The position numbers and the translations under genes were made by a program. Under the pieces are notes generated by a model. The model ran no database searches, was not told where the DNA came from, and saw only the letters and a list, made by a program, of their open reading frames with translations. Shown here in pieces: positions 18,797-29,401 of a stretch of 43,746 bases of DNA. Origin of the DNA: Mucidula mucida (Eukaryota; Basidiomycota; Agaricomycetes; Agaricales; Physalacriaceae); assembly GCA_015501055.1 (NCBI GenBank), contig JADNYV010000290.1, forward strand, positions 1-43,746, written 5' to 3'. Numbering within the stretch: position 1 is the stretch's first letter; each line of letters opens with the position of its first letter.

Positions 18797-20372
18797 CTAT
18801 TCACCATCATATAATGAGGCTTTGTTGGCAGCGTGAACAATACCATTATAGGTGAATTCAAGGATTTCAGAAACAGAGAGATAGTCGCCTTCAAGAGGTA
18901 GCTTGTTAACATCTGACCAAGCACTAAGAACTGCTTCAACAAGATTTCCTGCACCAAAGTCCCAAGGCTGTCGACGCTTACGCATACCACGGCCGAAGTT
19001 AGGACCAAAATCAGCTAGGCCATCAGCACGAATGAGAATCTCTTTTGGCGCTAATGGATGAGGTGATGTTGGGGGTAAATTGGTGAGATTGGAGAGATCG
19101 GACAGAGAAGATAATGGACAATTAATTAGTGAGCCAGGTGGAGTTCAAACTTTAGGAAATATTGGAGATGGAGGATTCTCTGGCATGTTGGAGAGTAAAT
19201 CTCCTCCTAAATTGGGTGCTTTTGCAATACACATGGTTAGAGATGGAGAGGTGGGAAAGAGGTTGCTGAATGGACTGATAAGGGTTTTGTGATTTCTGGG
19301 AAAGATATGTTCTTTGAAGACGACATTGCTGGAATTAAAGAATTTCCGAGTAATCATGTCATAGAAGCGCCAAGTCTTTGACTTGTTTGGGTATCTGATG
19401 AAGATGCACTTCTGAGTATGATCAGCAAGTACGTGTTTGCAGCAATTCTTCTTTTGAATAAGAATATAGGCCAAACACCCAAAGACGTGGAGATTCAAGA
19501 TGTTAGGAGGTTTGTGATTCCATCCTGTATATGGAGTGGTGTCAGAAAATGGTTCTGTTGGTAAGTGATTCCAAACATAGACAAATGCCTCAACGGCTGG
19601 CTTCCAGAATGATAATGGTGTGATTAATGCACTCTGTGATTCTGTTTTGATGTGTCTCATCAGTTTCTGTATATTCATGTTAGATCCCCTTGTCCTTGCA
19701 AAAGTTGTGAAAGCCTCCATCCATGAACTCGCCATCTGTATTGCAGCGGAAGATCTTAATCTTGAGACCATAGAATTTCTTGACATAAGCCTTGAAGCAA
19801 TCAAAGGACTTGAACATTTGACTTTTGGCTTGCAGGAAGTCCACTGTAAGATATTGAAGCTTGTCACAGATATAGGTAATCCAATAATGTGCATCACCGT
19901 CCACTGAGGTTACGAGTGGTCCCTTTAAGTTACTGTGAATGCGAGCAATAGTTTGGGAATGAGGAGTTGATGGTCCGCGGGGAATGTTATGACAATGCTG
20001 TTTCCCAAAAATACATGGCTTGCAGATTGGATCAACGGGAGAGGTCATGTTCAACCCTTTAGAGAAACCAGTAATAAGATTTTTTGAGACTGCTTGCTGA
20101 AGCATATGGTAGTTGAGATGACCAAAACACTCATGAATGAGTTGAAGATCAGCAACACAAGTAGTTGTGGCGCTAGTATTGGCAAAAACCTTGGCAGAGT
20201 TGAAAGTTGTACTGAGAAGGTAGCCAACATTGTTGTTGTTGACAGTGGCTAGGAAATGGAGTGTTTCACCCCTGAAGGAAGTTGATGGATGAGCCAATGA
20301 TCTTGACAGTGTATTCTTTCTAATGTGTGAGGCAGAATGGAGATAGTAGATTGTTGTGTAGTGCAGGTACAT
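18797..20372 (-). pseudogene. pol: copia integrase
   Basis: The HHCC zinc part (HECFGHLNYH...CKPCIFGK) lies near 20,030-20,135, the core follows, and the C-terminal part (HVFGCLAYI, HTQKCIFIRYP, FFNSSNVVFKEHIF) lies near 19,300-19,500. It then runs into an acidic linker ending ASLYDGE at 18,797. The first catalytic Asp is Asn (IHSNLKGP, codon at 19,929-19,931). The second is also Asn (FRCNTDGEF, codon at 19,740-19,742). There is a frame change near 19,800. A dead copy. Confidence 0.8.
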
Positions 20373-20600
20373 GAAGGACGTCTTGGAACTCTACTTGAAC
20401 CATTTTCCTCCCCTCTAAATTTTGTGGCGAAAATATAACTGTGCCAATCCCCTCTGAATAAATGATTTTGTTGTCTGCGAGACGAATTGGAACGATGTGC
20501 AGTGAATAAATGTAGAACCACCAGCAATGAGGTGTCATGTGAGAACTCGTGCCTGTATCAGTGTTCCAGTTAGAGGATGTTGGAGAGTGAGGATCTGGTT
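20320..20600 (-). pseudogene. pol: copia aspartic protease region
   Basis: DTGTSSHMTPH (the copia form of the DSG/DTG active site) near 20,540-20,560, followed by IRLADN and VLHVPALHNNLLS, the usual route into the GAG-pre-integrase part. Confidence 0.75.
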
Positions 20601-21449
20601 TTCTCTGTAGCATTAGCACGGTCCGGCTTCTTGTTCCCATTTGATTTCTTTGGCCATTTCTTATTCCCTCCTGACTGCACATCCTCAACAGCCCTCAGCT
20701 TCGCTTTTGCCTTCTTAAAGCAGTTTTCCTCGAGATGTCCTGAACACAAATACCAACCGCAGATAAGCATGGCTAAGGGCAACGGGACAGACAAGGCAGG
20801 TGGCGGCATAAGCAGCGGCATATGCAGCAGCAGCACAAAGCGCCTTCTCAACGCGAGATTTGCGCTGAGTCTCCTTGGTGTGAAAAGTGGCAATGAGTTT
20901 GTTGAGGGCAAGGGAATTGAGGAGAAGGAGGGTTGAGGCAAAGTAGTCGTACTCTTTGGAAAGAGCGCGGAGGAGTGCCTTGGATTGGAGCTCATTGTTG
21001 AGGTCAACAAGAGTAAAGGAAGTGGTGCCGAGGTCGTGGATGACCTTCATACAGCTCGCAACACGTCCGACTAGGGTTGTGAGTGTCTTGTCCTTTTTCT
21101 TGCAAATATTAAAGAGTTCTTTGTAGGCATTGAACCAGTTTCCAATGCCTTTTAGTGTTGTCCACATAGCGGCGGGGTTGTTTTGCAACTTCTCAACGTG
21201 AGTCTGCTGCACGGCGGAGAGGTAGAGCCAAATCCAACCAGTGGCAGCGGCAAGGTCCTTGGTGTAGTCCTTCTTCTCCTTCCTTTTGGCGGCTGTGAAA
21301 TTGCTGGGGTTGATGAACATGGGTGCTGTTTTAGTGTCATCAAAGAAGCCCCAGTAGCCTTTGATGCCCATGAGGGCTTTGAACGCCGGTGAGAACAATC
21401 CCCAGTCGGTCTGGTCCAGAACGTTGAATGACCATTTAAGGTTGGCCAT
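20600..21449 (-). pseudogene. gag: copia gag with zinc knuckle
   Basis: Starts MANLKWSFNVLDQTDW at 21,449. A long helical region (IWLYLSAVQQTHVEKLQ, then DLNNELQSKALLRALSKEYD) is typical of UBN2-like copia gag. A zinc knuckle (CSGHLEENC) near 20,740 is in another frame, so at least one indel lies around 20,760-20,800. Confidence 0.75.
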
Positions 21450-21574
21450 GGTGTGAAAGAAATACTGATGTGAAGACCGTGGGGGTGAACGGAACATCGT
21501 CAATGTTGGCCTTCAGCAGAGACACAGTATAAATTCCAATCACTTTTTAGAAGCCGGGGCCCATAACCTGTCAA

Positions 21575-22024
21575 GAAGCAGGAAGCTTAGTGTTAGTGGT
21601 TAGAGCAAGCCGTTAATACATGTCTTGTAGCTGCACCGTAGCAGCTCCTCCATTCCCGGTACAACACCATCATTCCACAGACATCGCCAATGATATTCCT
21701 GTACAGTTACTAGTTTCATTTTTCTAACATTCTACATAGTCTTATCAACAATTCTACCAGTATATAAGACATGTATTCATACTCTAATGAACATCTAAAA
21801 TCCATTCTATCTATTGCTGCTCACACTTAGAGCAAGCCTGGACGTCAACGGTGACGGTAAGACATTTTAATTAGTGGAACATGAGGTATCTACGTACCTG
21901 GAGGTCGACAGTGACGGTAAGACATTAAGTCAAGTCACTGTTGCCTCCGGCTATATGTAAAGTACAATAATGTAATTGTAGGTCCTAATGTAAGTACCGG
22001 ATGTATACTAGCTGTACAGTAACA
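21575..22024 (-). repeat. 5' LTR of the minus-strand copia element
   Basis: It starts (minus strand) with TGTTACTGTACAGC at 22,024. The inner end is not certain; candidates are TAACA at about 21,583 or the TTGACA before GGTTATGGGCCC at about 21,560. It contains two copies of a 27 bp motif (GGTGACGGTAAGACATT, about 21,840 and 21,900), 60 bp apart, possible enhancer repeats. Confidence 0.55.
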
Positions 22025-22030
22025 TCTTTG

Positions 22031-22159
22031 ACCTTGTATTGACTCATGTATCAGCATGAGAAGACAAGAAGGTTATTCAAATGGATTGTTGTGTTGCTCT
22101 ACAGACATGACTGTTGTCGCTCATCCGGAATATTTACTCATTTGGTATCAGCAGGCTTT
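22031..22159 (+). repeat. Repeat copy 2, probable copia LTR end plus PBS
   Basis: Same-orientation match to 17,356-17,494. It ends with TTTGGTATCAGCAGG. It sits directly beside the start of the minus-strand LTR, so LTR start and LTR end face opposite ways here. Confidence 0.6.
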
Positions 22160-22870
22160 GAGACCACCATCATTTCACAGACTGCAAAACCGCGATTACA
22201 GGCTTTGAGGTTCTGAACATTGAAGAGGATGATGGCTGAAACAGAGGCAAGTAATTCTGATCTTCATTGATTCTGAACAACGCTCTCTGGATATCTACAG
22301 ACCTAAGGCGCAACAATGAGCTTTAGATCCCGCAGGCTTCAGTGAAAACAGCCCAACTAGTACTTATTTCAATTATTGACCATTGTGACGGGGGTATGAG
22401 CGATGGGTTGACGGATTGAAGATTAGCATACAGGACGTACCTCCGAGATGTTTCCCCCTCCACGCGGTAAAGTGTTTTGTGCACTACATCATGTAGTACC
22501 TATCTATTGGCATCTGTTTCATATTCACAGGATTTTAGAGCAAATAGCCTGTAAGAGACCGCACATCGTGCACTTGAAAGACACCCTCGGTTTGCCCTTG
22601 GGAGTCGGGATCAACAATTGTCTTATCATCTAGGCATTGCCTCCGTGTTTCCGTGGATACGTGAATTGCGCGAGCAATGCTTACCGGAGAGGCGCTATAT
22701 ATGTCGATGTACGCCACCTCGTCGAGTCCCGTGTTGCGGCCCTCTCTAACTCAATGTGTATCCCGCTGGGTTTTGATTGACACGTCTCCATAACTTCATT
22801 TGTAGAGCTAAATACCGTACAATTCCTTCCTCAGTGGTGCATATCAATTCATCATCATCCCTCCATTGAT
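22160..22870. other. No gene seen
   Basis: About 700 bp without a supportable frame. Confidence 0.4.
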
Positions 22871-22876
22871 TAAAAT

Positions 22877-24272
22877 CTAACAGCGCCGGTCAGAGGCGTG
22901 AAGGGATTTTTGGAGCAAACAGCCTACCGTCTGTCCTGTAGGTACAAGTTTACTTAACGTTCAGTCACTGCGTCAAATGCGAACACTCACCCGTCATGAA
23001 GTCAGATTCCTTAGATGCCAGCATTCCGACAACCAAGGCAATATCTTGACTAGTTGCTGCGTTTTTGGGAAGCGGGGTCCGGTCTGAGATCTGCCAATGG
23101 ACCTCAGTCACTGATTTTCGGACACAATAGTAGTGTTCGTACAGCTTTTTGCATCTCCTGCAAATCCCAACCAGGCTGACTGCCGAGGACAGCTATGGCG
23201 GACTCGGCTGTGCTCTATATGACATAAACAAACTCCAGAGAATACACCTAACCAGCTGGGTTCTGCAGCACAGAGTCTACATGATAAATGAGATGACTTC
23301 GGATTGGCACGCTAGTTGAAGATACAAACGGGCAAGAAGATTGACTGTAATGTTGTATTGGCCAATGTAACAGGAAGGTCAGTAGATCAGTGAGAGAGAG
23401 ACGCGCAAGGCACATCTCTGTGTTTGCAGATGTTTGGTGGTAGCATCAGACACGTAGAGCACAATTTGTCTTGTATTTGCACGATCACTGTCGTATCAAC
23501 ACGCTTTGCCGCACGGCTCACCGTTCCACCGAGTTCCAAGGCTAGAACACTGAGAAAAGGGCAGTCAGACATGATATCTCCTATACTTACCGGCGGTTTG
23601 CATTAATCCCCGAATAGCAAAGCATGCCGCAGTGTACGCAGACAGCCGAGGCAAAAGCGCTACCGGATACTAAGAAGATATTCGGATTATGGACTTTTTC
23701 AAACGTACCCTGCAATGCGGACATGTTGGTGAGACCAATAACTCTACCTCCGCGGTCCTGCTTGATCATTTGCGCGCTTGTGTACTTCAGAAGCAACAAC
23801 AGGCTCCTCGGTCTGGCGGTCATGTACTTGTCAAAGTCTGTGACGGACACTAAAAAATTGGCGGATTAACATACCGTTTAATGGCAGATTATCTGACAAC
23901 TAACTCGACGCGAGGGTGCTAGTTGCAGACACTAAGGAATTATCATAGAAAGCAGCAACCACCTATGAATCTCGTCAGGCCGTAGACAAACGGCATGTAT
24001 TGGTGTAGACTTGCGATATCCACCCCACCGAGATCCTCGACAACGTTGCCGATCAAGTTCTTGACGTCTTCTTCGTTCAACTGGTCGCAGATGTAAGAGC
24101 AGCACTTGACGCCCTTGGACTCGATTTCGCGCTTGAGCTCCAACAGTTCGGATTGCTTTGACGAGTCGTCGCAGATGGCAACGTCACAGCCATCCTCGGC
24201 AAGCCGAAGAGCGCAGGAGCGCCCGACGAGGCGCTGTGTGCTGCGAGTGATGATAGCAGTGCGGCGAGCCAT
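22877..24272 (-). pseudogene. Short-chain dehydrogenase/reductase (SDR), degenerate
   Basis: Start MARRTAIITRSTQ at 24,272. Exons in order: the Rossmann part (ALRLAEDGCDVAICDD, then EEDVKNLIGNVVEDLGGVD); DFDKYMTARP, SAQMIKQDRGGRVIG and SALQG (23,850-23,700); SAYTAACFAIRGLMQTA joined in phase to ALELGG; ITVN (about 23,350); and TPLPKNAATSQDIALVVGML plus MTGQTVG (23,100-22,900). This is the layout of a classical SDR. The Gly-rich TGxxxGxG is changed (TRSTQRLVG) and the YxxxK lysine is Cys (YTAAC, about 23,622-23,636), so catalysis is unlikely. No acceptor is seen before the ITVN exon. Probably a pseudogene. Confidence 0.7.
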
Positions 24273-24399
24273 GGCTAATGGGTCCGGGCACTTTTCGAAC
24301 ACGATATAAAAGAGTCTCGGCAGACTCTGGGGTTCCGATATGTTTAGATCACTGCATATGCGGCTGGGACGTAGAAGAGACGTAAAAAGGCAGCATAGA

Positions 24400-25445
24400 A
24401 CCAAGCATTGGAGATGCCTGACGCTGACAAGAGGAACTTGAGTGATGATTGGAGTCGATAGTCTAGAGGTTGACTAAGACGATGCCACGAACATCATGGT
24501 GGTGAGCGTGGACTAGACCTCGAGATACCAGCGGGGTGAGAGTGGATGGTTCCTACAGAGGAACGCACCGAAAACGAGCGCAGTCACTAGCACGCATGGT
24601 GACGAACAAGAAGGGTGCCAGATCTTTGAAAGAAAGTAAACATGATAGTGTAGAATATCCGTTCCAAAGTTTTAGACAATGTTCGTATTTCCGCGCGAGC
24701 TTCAAAACAATCTCCAAGGGGTAGTAAAGTGAGCTGCAAGGAAATATCAGCATCCGGTTTAGACCTTTTTTTCCAAGAGCTCAAAGTGTAGCGTTGATGT
24801 AAGTTAAAGGAAACAAGTGCACGAAGGAGGACTCATCGGACTCGTCGGCAGAAGAGAGAGGTTAATCATCTAAATTTAGTAGAAAGGGACATGCAGTACG
24901 AGGCGAACAGCTTGACTGGTAGTCAAGTACAGAGGTTCCGGAAATTCTTGTCCGCGCAACCAAACACGCCAAACAATTCAAATAATTAAGTACAAGTGAT
25001 GATTGACCGAATAGGAAATACAGCTTTGACCTGATCCGCCATGATCTCTGTCAAAATCATTTCGATTCTCGACCACGACGCGGACATTCATGTAGTACGC
25101 TACGTTTCGGCCATAAGGCCTGCTACTACTTCCTAGTGGCGCGTCCCCAGCACAAAGAAACACCGTGTAATTTGTTCCAAGGCTCGGCAAGGGATGCCTC
25201 AAGGCGAGGGTATGGGCAGTGTGAAGAGCCTATAGGAGAATAGCGGGGAATAATTGGAGAACAAAACAGGTATGGGCACATATAAGTGCCAAAATGTGGC
25301 TGACAATCTGCTAGGCAATGCTCATGCATATGGATAGGCATACGCGCGGCTTTGGGCGACAGCCGATGGGGGCACCCAGAGGCTCTGACTATCGGATAAC
25401 GCTGGTAGCCATGACGGCAGTCGTTGACAAGTTGCTGAATGACCC
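24400..25445. other. No gene seen
   Basis: About 1 kb between the SDR relic and the next minus-strand gene end. I see no convincing coding frame. Confidence 0.4.
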
Positions 25446-27090
25446 TCATATCTGCGGCTTGTAGTTTTCCCATTCCAACACCTTGTCCACGGCCTGTCTC
25501 TCTCTCGCAGTCATTTGAGGCTCTTCCATCGCCATACAGCTGTCGGCCATTTCGGGCGTGTCCAACGCCTTTAACAAAAGGCGCGCCTTATCCATATCAG
25601 CGATGCAACCGCTCTGCTTCAGCGCTGTACGAGGCGCAGGGCACACCTCCATTACATCCAACCATCCTCCGACAGCCTCTTGACTTTCCTTTGACGTTAA
25701 TGCATGCATACATTTGCGGAGTCGACCGCTGCAATCCGCCCAGTCTCCGTTATGAACGAGCATGTCGTAGTCCACGACTTGCAACGCCAATCTTTCGAGC
25801 ACCGCAAAGTTTGGTGTTCCAAGTCCCCTGCAGACTATCGTGCAGAGGACTCGATCATCGGTGCTATATTTAATCCCGAGTATAGAGACGAACGCGAACA
25901 CATGTTTCATGGTTTCGACGCTGGTGATGGGGATGTTGGCAGGAAACATGCGTAAGAGGTACATGATGGAATGAAACACTGCTGGGTTCTTCAGACCACC
26001 AACCCAGTACCTCTGAGCGGTTAAGGAGTTGTTTGTCCTCCAGATAAACGCGGTGAGAGAGCTGCATTGGTCGGAGTCGAGAATTTTGGATCTAAGGTCA
26101 GTTATCAATTGTCTTTCCGGGTTTGAATAGCTGAATGTATGCGTATGCAGAGTCTGATTCATTGAAGGCCGTGAAGATTACGAGCGCGATGAATTGGCAG
26201 AGTCGAATAGCGGAGTTGTTGATATAGCCAGGAATAATAGCTCGCCCGTGTGGAAGGAAAGGCGCGCTTTGTTTTACTGCCACAGTGGACGCCTCATTTG
26301 GAGTCACCGACCGTCCTGCTACGTCCCTTTTCACCCCGCCGTGAGGTCAAACACTAACTCGTGCAATCCTGGCGAGCATCGATTCTCGATGAATTTTGAT
26401 CTCGCTAACATTGGTGGAAGCATGTCTGGATGTGGACATAACACCTTCAAGACACTCATTCGCGACTCTCGGGCCTTCGGTGGTGTTTGTACGCGTAATT
26501 CGCGCGAGCAATGATTTTGTATGGACTCTTGTAACGGAGACGTCTGGGAAAGAAGAAGAAATTGCGGATAAGTTAACGCCCTTTGTCTGCATAACGTCAT
26601 CCAGCTCCTTGCCGTGGTCAATTACACCAGCCGCCTCGTCGGGTGACGTGCGCGGCTCTTCTGGAGAAGAGGACGATGTCGCTGTTGAGGTACTTGATGC
26701 AGAATGGTTGTGCTTGGCGTTAATATTGGTGCGGGAGAGCAATGGCGAACGCAGGAGCGCCGCTTGGTTCGCTTTCCGATTCATGTCGCACGTGGGGGCC
26801 ATAAGAATCTGCTCTTTGGATGGATGCTGAGTGGTAGTGTCGCTCGAGGGATGTGGTCGTGATTCAAGTGGTGGTGGTGGGCAATTGAAGGTGACCCTGA
26901 ACAAAGACCACTGTCCCGAAATGGACAAAGACAAATGACTTGGGGCACTGCCGCTACTGCTCACGCTTTGATGATGCTGGCTTTCTGAGAGGGTAGGAGA
27001 TCTTTGTTGTAGTCGAGCGCTCGGTTTTGTAGGTGGCGTTGGTTCACAGGTGGGTCCGGAAGACTTACCTTTTTGGGTTACAGATTGCAT
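25446..27090 (-). CDS. Cyclin-like domain protein with Ser-rich N-terminus
   Basis: Three minus-strand segments: 27,090-26,350 (start MQSVTQKGKSSG), about 26,330-26,150, and 26,100-25,446. The first is Ser/Thr/Pro-rich, with two copies of a short motif (HTKSLLARITR and HRESMLARIAR). The last two give helices IRLCQFIALVIF, SSLTAFIWR, VFHSIMYLLRMFP, then HVFAFVSILGIKYSTDD and VLERLALQVVDYDMLV. This resembles a Pho80/PCL-type cyclin box, where partner contacts are made through the KYxxD region. Splice joins are not resolved: the obvious donor (CGA|GTTAGT) does not give a matching phase. Medium confidence in a real gene, lower in the family. Confidence 0.5.
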
Positions 27091-29401
27091 AAAGTGGATG
27101 CGCGTAGATGTGGGATGATTATTCGGTGACTGCTCTGATTTTTGAGGTATACGTCCTCTTCATAACGTACTACCAACGATATGTAGAACGACCCACTGGT
27201 GAGTAGTATCTACATTCGGCCTGTTTTTCGTTGCACTCAACTTGCATCAGACGGACCTCCCGCATAAGAATGTGTTATTAAGCTAGTCATTACACTAGCG
27301 TTCTTCAGTCCCTAGGACGTCGAAATTACTTGCGCTACACTGTCTTCTCGAATACCTTCGCAAGGTCAATACGAAGGGCTCATTCTGTAAGTCTCTATTT
27401 CGGTCATTCTACTCGTATTTGTCGTCCATCCGGCTCAGAGCAGCTTTACCACTCATTTGAGGGCGGATTGCAGAGAATTACTCTTCAAGTATCCGACATC
27501 ACGTCACTCGATTGCTTTCCTCTGGGTGTGGCATGAAGAGGTCGGCCTTGTTTCAGAATCCGTCGAGTACTTGCATCACACTCCCTTGCCCAACAAATCC
27601 CCTTGGAGCTACTTATTCTCGTTAATCTCTGTCTAGAGGTGGGGATGGTTGAAGATGACTGAGTGGCGACGAGCAGGCTAGAGTTGGACTTTTTGATTTC
27701 GTAGGCCATGTAGGCAGGTCTTATTGCGAACTTCTGTTTGAGGTTGATCTCCTCGGCAGTTACAACAAGTATGTCGGACCCATGCGCGGCCAGGATAGGT
27801 CCGATTCGGACAGTATCCTAGTATGTTCGGCAAGAAGGCTCTACGGTTAGACCTCTTCTACATCTTCGCTGCCAGAAATTTTGATACTGATTAGACATTT
27901 CGGTGTATGTAGCGCAAACTGTGAGTGAGACTCATCGGAAAGACAGCGGCATAGTGTCGACTCGTTTCTCAAAATTGTGTGATCAAGGTCGACGGGGATG
28001 CGGGCAAGCTCTTCTATCGAAATCATTACCTCCCTTAGACATTACCTGCCTCGCGTTCCTCGACATTGAGTGTGTGGATATGAGATTTGTAAGGATAGAG
28101 GCTCAAGGAATATAGTGTGTACGCGTACTACTTACATCATCTATCCTGTCCTTCTCTGCATGCACAGGTGGTACTGACAACGTTCTTTGGAGAGTGTTAT
28201 ACCTGCATTGTTGGTTTCCTTGCCGGTCGCGTGCTAGTATCACGTTCAACGCAAACGAGTTTCCACTGCATGATATAACGCCAGCAACCGCTTCGTATCG
28301 AGGCTTTCAGCGACCTCTGTCGGGGTCCTTGACGAGCCCAGTGTTGGGAGAAAACGGGGTGTTTCAAGTTTTCCCCATGCTTTAAAGATGTTCGTCGGTT
28401 TTTGAGTTAGCTGAACGCCAAGTTCATTGGCCGCTTGACGCTAAAAGGAGTAGATCGGGAGCGGATGAATACTAGCGAAGCCGTGCGTCCGTCTCGTTTT
28501 GGGTGGGGGAGGATACTGCCATCTTCGCAGATGACATCCAGATCAGGAGGGGTTGGAAATAATTCATTCCATGCGCAGGTTATTGATAGAAGTTTATAAT
28601 GCCGGATAGTCACCTTCAAGCATTTACTTTGTGTGTATGTTGCGTTTGTCCGTATGCATTACATGTATTCACTCTTCATCGTGATCCTAAGCATTCGCAG
28701 GTGAAGTCTGATAAGTATATCAGTACAATTCACTATGCCAGAGTGTAACAGTCTTGGACGCCTGTATACAGGTGTTCTTCATGAATCACGAACAAGTTCT
28801 GTGTGCAATGATGGGCCTGTATCCTCGGCCTGTCCTTTTAGCGGTAGAATCAAAACATAAACCTTTTCCGCGTCAAGGACGGGCACCAATGTGCATGACG
28901 TCCTACCCCTTCCGGCGAGAACTTCTCCTGGGAGGCTTGGAAGCCAATGTGGTACTTGTGTTGGTAATCGATGGGGTAGCCAGAGGCGTAGCAGCGGTGT
29001 ACAGAGCTGACTAAGCTCAGGTAAGTAAAAGGTGCGCTCAATTCCGAAACCCGACTCTTGTCTGAGGCCTCGTTGATCTCTTCTTGGTCGTTGTTATACT
29101 CGCAGGAGATGTGCCAGACTGGACCGACTTGTCTGAATGTGTCCGTTGTCTTTTAAAATCACATTGGCGAATGCGCCACATATCCCTATGATAAGCTCGT
29201 TGTATTCAGAGGTGAACATGTCATTGCTTTGAAGGCGAAGCTCTTCGAGCTTCTGGTCCGTCACGCTCAAATATTTACAGTCGACGAAAATTTGATGAAG
29301 AAACGACAACTTGAATACTTTGAACAACGCTGCTTGGATCCTATCTACATGTATAGCTACCAGAGAATCTCTAAAAGTACAGATATCCGACTAAAACATA
29401 T
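27091..29401. other. Gene-poor stretch, 2.3 kb
   Basis: Only short frames on both strands. None has a family motif, in-phase splicing or a clear start. A minus-strand stretch at about 27,660-27,820 reads as open charged sequence, and another at 29,094-29,327 is helical, but neither can be joined to a gene. Confidence 0.4.

Larger units (their letters stand above)
17971..22024 (-). mobile_element. Ty1/copia retrotransposon, degenerate, minus strand
   Basis: On the minus strand it reads LTR start (22,024), leader, gag (from 21,449), protease, integrase, a short piece after integrase, an inverted-repeat insert, then the last part of RT and the first residues of RNase H. Most of the RT domain is missing. 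RNase H is cut near 17,971, where + strand LTR of the same family begins. Many frame breaks. Confidence 0.8.

Noticed and set aside
21840..21927. 27 bp direct repeats as a CRISPR-like or satellite array
   Set aside because: Only two copies, inside a retrotransposon LTR.
24400..25445. Possible RNA genes in the gene-poor stretch
   Set aside because: No tRNA cloverleaf A/B box pair or snRNA motif that I could defend.
27485..27820. Minus-strand open stretch with DTVRIGP, P450-like
   Set aside because: One short motif only, no PPGP hinge or heme site, and no in-phase exon on either side.
29094..29327. Minus-strand helical frame of 77 codons
   Set aside because: No family motif, no splice partner; left as part of the gene-poor stretch.
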